From positions 1 to 17,368 of the forward strand of contig CAKQQU010000032.1 of assembly GCA_934271085.1 (NCBI GenBank): a stretch of 17,368 bases of DNA, in the 5' to 3' direction. Source of the DNA: an uncultured Bacillota bacterium (GTDB taxonomy: Bacteria > Bacillota > Dehalobacteriia > UBA4068). Made by a program: the position numbers and the translations under genes. This document shows, one piece after another, positions 14,120 through 17,368 of this stretch (within the stretch, counting starts at the first letter, position 1; each line of letters opens with the position of its first letter). Below the pieces are notes generated by a model. It worked only from the letters and a program-made list of their open reading frames with translations, was not told where the DNA came from and ran no database searches.

Positions 14120-15508
14120 ATGGCAAATGACCTGCAAAAGCGGATCACCACCATGAGCCGCGACAGTGCTATCCGCACAGCCCGGACTGCCGTGACCGGT
14201 GCGCAGAACGCAGGACGCATGGACAGCTACGCGGCGGCGGAGAAGATGGGCATTAAGCTCAAAAAAGAATGGCTTGCCACGCTGGACAGCCGCACCCGCC
14301 ATTCTCACGCCATGTTGGACGGCGAGCAGGTAGACCAGAATAAGAAATTTTCCAACGGCTGCCGCTTCCCCGGAGACCCGCAAGGCCCGCCGCACGAAAT
14401 TTACAACTGCCGCTGTACGCTTGTTGCCGCGTTGGACGGGATGGACACCTCATCGGCGCAAAGACGCGCCAGAAACGCCGATACGGGGCAAACCGAGGTC
14501 ATCCCGAAGATGTCTTATACGCAATGGGCTGGATGGAAAAAGGATACAAAGCAAGTTGCAAGTGCGGCAAAGTCTGCTATAATAAAAGAAACTGACCAGC
14601 CAGTATTATATAAGCAGTTTGATACTGGTAATGCGGCAAATGATTTCTTCTATTACGACGGAGATGAACGAGGTCTACTTGCAAAGAAACGCAGCAAGCA
14701 TGCGCAATGGCAGAAGTCTTTGACGGAAGATGAAGATTACGCTATCGGCGATTACACCGGAGGCGGATATTGGGATATAAACTCATATTTGCGTAAAACT
14801 GGCGATTGGGAAAACATCAATGCCGAATTTGTTAAACAGCAGATTAAGGGGCTTGATAGCGCAATAAGCCGATATGAGTTAAAAGACAATATTCGCGTCC
14901 AACGTGGTGTGACGGAAGGTGCGCTTGACGGGCTAATTTCCCAATATGGAGACGACAGTGCCGGGTTAATCGGGAAAATATACAAAGATAGCGCTTATAT
15001 GAGCACCACGGCGCTAAAGGGGAACGCCGTCGCAAATGCAAAACCAGTTATTTTTAATATTGAAGTTCCGTCCGGCACTGGTCGTGGTGCTTATGTCAAT
15101 CAGCTTGCTGGGCAATATCAAGACACGGAATACGAATTTCTTTTGGCTCGAAACAGCAAGTTTGAGATTATGGCCATTGAAGAAAATGATGAGCCAATTC
15201 CGCTTTATATTACCTATGCGGATGTCACTGAATATTGTTTTTGGCTGATTGATACTTATGGCGAAACTTCACAACTTGTGAATCTAATTGACAGCGGCAA
15301 ATTCATGGAGCAGTGTGATAATCCGCAAAAATATAAGAAGAATGCGGATGAAATTCTAATGGGAATCCGCCAATGTCTTTCCGACGATGGCTTTGAGCCG
15401 GAGATTAGAGCTTGCGATAAGGCATTTGCAACTGAACGGAGAATGAAACGCGGAAAAGATAATCCATACATTCCTGTTGGTGAACGATGGGAGAAAGAAA
15501 TCTTATGA
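14120..15508 (+). CDS. MuF domain fused to ADP-ribosyltransferase (phage toxin-like), 3' part of a split gene
   Basis: In the same frame as the preceding piece; the first ATG after the TAG is at 14120, giving 462 residues, with only a weak ribosome site. Residues 1-101 are the Mu gpF-like domain (SRDSAIRTARTAVTGAQNAG, WLATLDSRTRHSHAMLDGE, ending YNCRCTL). Residues ~160-365 are an ADP-ribosyltransferase fold with the R-S-E triad: Arg262 (VQRGV), Ser295-Thr-Thr (YMSTTAL) and Glu337-x-Glu339 (TEYEFLLARNSKF). The ExE form is typical of arginine-modifying enzymes. Residues ~366-462 are an extra domain I cannot assign. MuF-toxin fusions are a known phage polymorphic-toxin architecture. Activity is uncertain because of the upstream nonsense codon. 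Confidence 0.85.
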   Translation: MANDLQKRITTMSRDSAIRTARTAVTGAQNAGRMDSYAAAEKMGIKLKKEWLATLDSRTRHSHAMLDGEQVDQNKKFSNGCRFPGDPQGPPHEIYNCRCTLVAALDGMDTSSAQRRARNADTGQTEVIPKMSYTQWAGWKKDTKQVASAAKSAIIKETDQPVLYKQFDTGNAANDFFYYDGDERGLLAKKRSKHAQWQKSLTEDEDYAIGDYTGGGYWDINSYLRKTGDWENINAEFVKQQIKGLDSAISRYELKDNIRVQRGVTEGALDGLISQYGDDSAGLIGKIYKDSAYMSTTALKGNAVANAKPVIFNIEVPSGTGRGAYVNQLAGQYQDTEYEFLLARNSKFEIMAIEENDEPIPLYITYADVTEYCFWLIDTYGETSQLVNLIDSGKFMEQCDNPQKYKKNADEILMGIRQCLSDDGFEPEIRACDKAFATERRMKRGKDNPYIPVGERWEKEIL

Positions 15509-15729
15509 ACGTTGAAATCACCGACCACAGCGCGGAGGTCTCTGCTCAGGTCGAAGAACACGCTTGAAAGGTAAAAAACCCGGATAAGTACGATACAGGA
15601 TGGAGCGAGAAAGACGACCGGCAAAAACAAGGCTTACTTAAAAAGTGAGGTAAAGATTTGCAGCGCAACGCAGAACAAGCAGAGATCGAAATAGAAGTGT
15701 GGAAGGAGCGCTTTGAAAATGAGCAATGA
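15505..15729 (+). pseudogene. small phage gene interrupted by two in-frame TGA codons
   Basis: The ATG overlaps the stop of the ADP-ribosyltransferase gene (ATGA). The frame reads MNVEITDHSAEVSAQVEEHA, TGA (15565), KVKNPDKYDTGWSEKDDRQK to LLKK, TGA (15646), GKDLQRNAEQAEIEIEVWKE to NEQ, TGA (15727). All three parts look like coding sequence in one unbroken frame, so a ~74-residue protein has gained two nonsense codons. The second falls where LLKK-W-GKDL would be natural (TGG to TGA). The family is not recognised with certainty. Its position directly behind a MuF-toxin is where an immunity gene often lies, but its sequence suggests a structural or accessory phage protein. Confidence 0.7.
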
Positions 15730-15919
15730 AAGGTTACATGATATTGTGACAGCCATTATCGAGGCGGCAGACGAAATAAAAGGGAAAGAAGATGCTGATG
15801 CACAGGACTATGGCCAACTTTTGGCGTATGCGGAAAGTTTGAGCATCATTCGCGATGCCTATGATGGCGATTTGTCAGAAATCGGGCTGAACTTCGACAT
15901 TGATAAGCGGTATCTATGA
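15719..15919 (+). CDS. small phage protein, 66 residues, unknown function
   Basis: ATG at 15719 overlaps the end of the previous frame and has AAGGAG ten bases upstream; a TTG two codons earlier is a possible alternative start. The acidic, helical product, MSNERLHDIVTAIIEAADEI and onward to GLNFDIDKRYL, carries the stretch YGQLLAYAESLSIIRDAY, which I associate with unnamed proteins of Firmicute prophages. It has no cysteine, signal or membrane segment. Its place two genes after a toxin-like ADP-ribosyltransferase makes an immunity role conceivable. Common occurrence in prophages would argue for a general phage function instead. Confidence 0.75.
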   Translation: MSNERLHDIVTAIIEAADEIKGKEDADAQDYGQLLAYAESLSIIRDAYDGDLSEIGLNFDIDKRYL

Positions 15920-15948
15920 TCGTCGAGATCCACAACAGGGAGGACATG

Positions 15949-16311
15949 ATGGCAAAAGATGATTTCCATGTGATCGTTTATCAGATTCTGGCGTATCTGT
16001 ATCAATGCCTGAAAAACGGCGATCCAGTCAACCCTAAAATGTTAGGAAAAGACAGTGAGTATTTCATTGTGGACGGCAGAGCGTTGAGCGACAGATATTG
16101 GTGCTATATTCTGTACAACTTGCAAAATATGCAACTGATTGACGGAATTATATTTTCCGGAAGAGTAGATAAATACCCTTACGAACGTCCTGTTCGATGG
16201 GAAAACTGCATGATTACGCCGCTTGGCATTGAATACCTGACGGATAATTCCTTTATGGCGAAAGCGGTTGCGGTGCTGAAAGACGCAAAGGCGATTGCGC
16301 CGTTTGCATGA
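15949..16311 (+). CDS. YjcQ-like phage protein
   Basis: The start at 15949 is set by GGGAGG five bases upstream; an upstream in-frame ATG at 15916 overlaps the previous stop but lacks a ribosome site. The 120-residue product, MAKDDFHVIVYQILAYLYQC and onward, fits the YjcQ family of Firmicute phage and chromosomal proteins. These have a winged-helix-like N-terminus (Ile/Leu-rich helices, KNGDPVNPKML) and a C-terminal LGIEYLTDNSFMAKAVAVLKDAK segment. The biochemical role of the family is unknown. The frame is intact in spite of decay in the genes upstream. Confidence 0.78.
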   Translation: MAKDDFHVIVYQILAYLYQCLKNGDPVNPKMLGKDSEYFIVDGRALSDRYWCYILYNLQNMQLIDGIIFSGRVDKYPYERPVRWENCMITPLGIEYLTDNSFMAKAVAVLKDAKAIAPFA

Positions 16312-16324
16312 TGGTGGATGGCTT

Positions 16325-16651
16325 ATGAACGTTAAATTTACCGACAACAGCAAAGAAGTCCTTGAAGCCATGCAGCATACCGCGGTCAGGGCGCTTGAAA
16401 AGTGCGGGCTGACTGCAGAGGGATATGCGAAAAAGCTGTGCCCCGTTGATACCGGCAATCTGCGTAACAGTATTACTCATGAAGTAAGTGAAAGCGAACA
16501 GGCGGTATATATCGGAAGCACGGTAGAATACGCCGCCTATGTGGAATTAGGCACAATAAAGCAAAAGGCGCAGCCATATCTTAAACCGGCGGTTGCAGAT
16601 CATGGTAAAACCTATAGGAAGATACTGGAGAGCGAGCTAAAAAATGGATAA
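16325..16651 (+). CDS. HK97 gp10-like phage head-tail/tail-completion protein
   Basis: The 108-residue product from ATG 16325 reads MNVKFTDNSKEVLEAMQHTA, then GLTAEGYAKKLCPVDTGNLRNSITHEV, then VEYAAYVELGTIKQKAQPYLKPA. That is the characteristic gp10 pattern (PVDTGxLRNSI and AxYVExGT...QPYLxPA). In siphophages this protein joins the tail tube to the head-tail connector. It is full length and intact. Its first 36 bases resemble those of the broken gene at 15505 (28 of 36 identical). The start lacks a strong ribosome site and is 13 bases behind the YjcQ-like gene, suggesting coupling. Confidence 0.9.
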   Translation: MNVKFTDNSKEVLEAMQHTAVRALEKCGLTAEGYAKKLCPVDTGNLRNSITHEVSESEQAVYIGSTVEYAAYVELGTIKQKAQPYLKPAVADHGKTYRKILESELKNG

Positions 16652-16775
16652 TGAGACCATCAGGGCCATAGAAGCCATTATCAAGCGCGGCAACGACGCG
16701 GAGATAAGGCGAAAAGGCGATGGGTACATCGTCTTGGAGGTCAAAAAGACAATCAGACATACAGCTTCCGCGTAA
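16644..16775 (+). CDS. 43-residue phage protein of unknown function
   Basis: ATG 16644 overlaps the end of the gp10-like gene (ATGGATAA). The product, MDNETIRAIEAIIKRGNDAE and onward to LEVKKTIRHTASA, has one amphipathic helix followed by a beta hairpin (EIRRKGDGYIVLEVKK). Very short proteins of this kind are common at this place in Firmicute prophages. The reading frame is sensible and ends just before a terminator. Function is unknown. Confidence 0.65.
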   Translation: MDNETIRAIEAIIKRGNDAEIRRKGDGYIVLEVKKTIRHTASA

Positions 16776-16798
16776 TTGGGCGCGGGAAAGGGCAATAG

Positions 16799-16842
16799 GA
16801 GCCAGCTACCGAGGATTTCTCGGCGGTTGGCTCTTTTGTTTT
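16799..16842 (+). terminator. rho-independent terminator inside the phage remnant
   Basis: GAGCCA...CCGAG and CTCGG...TGGCTC form a two-part stem with small internal mismatches, followed by TTTTGTTTT. It separates the 43-residue gene from the metallopeptidase-like gene, which has its own strong ribosome site. Confidence 0.8.
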
Positions 16843-16854
16843 AGGAGGTAATGC

Positions 16855-17220
16855 ATGGCTAACTACAAAGTCAACATTTTAGGCACAGATTACGAAATTG
16901 TCGTTAAAAAGTACAGCGACGAAGAGGCGTTTGAGCGCAGGAGCATTGACGGATATTGTGACCACCTTTTGAAGCAAATCGTAATTTGCGACATGACAAC
17001 CTATAAGGGGTGGGAAAACGAGCCAGTAGAAACGGCGCGGGAATCACAAAAGCAAACGCTACGGCATGAAATTGTACACGCGTTTTTCAACGAAAGCGGT
17101 CTTTCGGATAGCGGGCTTTCTTACGGAGGAGCATGGTGCAAAAACGAGGAGCTTGTCGACTGGATCGCATGGCAAGGGCCGAAAATCCACAAGGCGTGGG
17201 AAATAGCAAACGCAATTTGA
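16855..17220 (+). CDS. phage metallopeptidase-like protein (HExxH)
   Basis: A 121-residue protein behind a strong TAGGAGGT ribosome site. The zinc-site motif HEIVHAFFNESGL starts at His71 (His71, Glu72, His75). Acidic residues follow in CKNEELVDWIAWQGPKI (Glu98-Glu99), which could give the third ligand as in gluzincins. The N-terminus is a small beta domain (YKVNILGTDYEIVVKKY). Proteins of this size with an HExxH are common in Firmicute prophages and are usually unnamed. Relation to ImmA/IrrE-type peptidases is possible, but no repressor gene is present to support it. The frame is intact. It sits after an internal terminator and so may be expressed separately from the tail-protein genes. Confidence 0.8.
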   Translation: MANYKVNILGTDYEIVVKKYSDEEAFERRSIDGYCDHLLKQIVICDMTTYKGWENEPVETARESQKQTLRHEIVHAFFNESGLSDSGLSYGGAWCKNEELVDWIAWQGPKIHKAWEIANAI

Positions 17221-17227
17221 AACAGGT

Positions 17228-17253
17228 AAAACCCGCGAGGTACAGCGGTTTTT
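17228..17253 (+). terminator. weak terminator at the end of the phage remnant
   Basis: AAAACCCGC (17228-17236) and GCGGTTTTT (17245-17253) pair with one mismatch and end in a T-run, eight bases after the metallopeptidase stop. Confidence 0.4.
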
Positions 17254-17293
17254 ATACAACGTTCGCCCCCGAAGAATTGGGGCCAAGGAAATG

Positions 17294-17368
17294 TTATCTG
17301 TTCAAATTTCTCTCAATCCATCCGTGCATCTGGTTATCAATTTTGAAATAGGACATTGTGCCTCCGCC
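17294..17368 (-). CDS. possible minus-strand ORF end or small ORF at window edge
   Basis: On the minus strand a frame open to the window edge ends at TAA 17294. It holds an ATG at 17356 behind GGCGGAGG and reads MSYFKIDNQMHGWIERNLNR. It may be a 20-residue peptide or the C-terminus of a larger gene beyond the window. Too short to name. Confidence 0.25.
   Translation of the reverse strand, partial: GGGTMSYFKIDNQMHGWIERNLNR

Noticed and set aside
13589..15729. Host-wide recoding of stop codons
   Set aside because: Chromosomal genes in the window end normally with TGA (mgsA, the 89-residue gene, the flavodoxin-like gene), so TGA is a stop in this host.

Overview
The window looks like chromosomal DNA of a low-to-moderate GC Bacillota (Firmicute). 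The evidence is GGAGG-type ribosome sites, TTGACA/TATAAT promoters, a Gram-positive-type LexA box (CGAAC-N4-GTTCG), a cobalamin riboswitch and a Firmicute-style tailed-phage remnant. A strict anaerobe, perhaps a Negativicute or Clostridium relative, is suggested by methylglyoxal synthase and by a Re-type citrate synthase operon. The taxon is an inference; there is no rRNA to settle it.

Layout. 1-650: on the minus strand, a sigma70 promoter, a cobalamin riboswitch and an attenuator terminator lead into an exported protein cut by the window edge. 769-1728: mgsA and thpR, then a terminator. 1882-3492: an SOS operon (LexA box inside a near-perfect promoter) with an 89-residue unknown protein and a Y-family DNA polymerase. 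3610-5050: a tightly coupled run of flavodoxin-like protein, sfsA and a GIY-YIG protein. 5144-5826: small unknown ORFs in alternating frames. 5854-6074: thirteen tandem copies of a 17-bp repeat.

6145-11323 (minus strand): one operon for the oxidative half of the citrate cycle. Its order is Re-citrate synthase, aconitase, NAD-type isocitrate dehydrogenase, then a GntR/FCD regulator. The promoter overlaps a palindrome (TTGTATACAA) that is a good candidate operator for that regulator. Together the enzymes convert oxaloacetate and acetyl-CoA to 2-oxoglutarate, most likely for glutamate synthesis.

11375-13347: mntP (manganese efflux), a four-helix membrane protein of unknown function on the minus strand, and cynS (cyanase).

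13589-17253: a decayed prophage morphogenesis fragment with no integrase, terminase, portal or capsid gene in view. It has a MuF/gp7-like minor head protein fused to an ADP-ribosyltransferase domain but split by an in-frame TAG, then a small gene with two in-frame TGA codons. After these come a 66-residue protein, a YjcQ-like protein, an HK97 gp10-like protein, a 43-residue protein and an HExxH metallopeptidase-like protein. The MuF-ART fusion belongs to the phage polymorphic-toxin type of architecture. Its unexplained C-terminal extension and the small genes behind it are the most interesting accessory material here.
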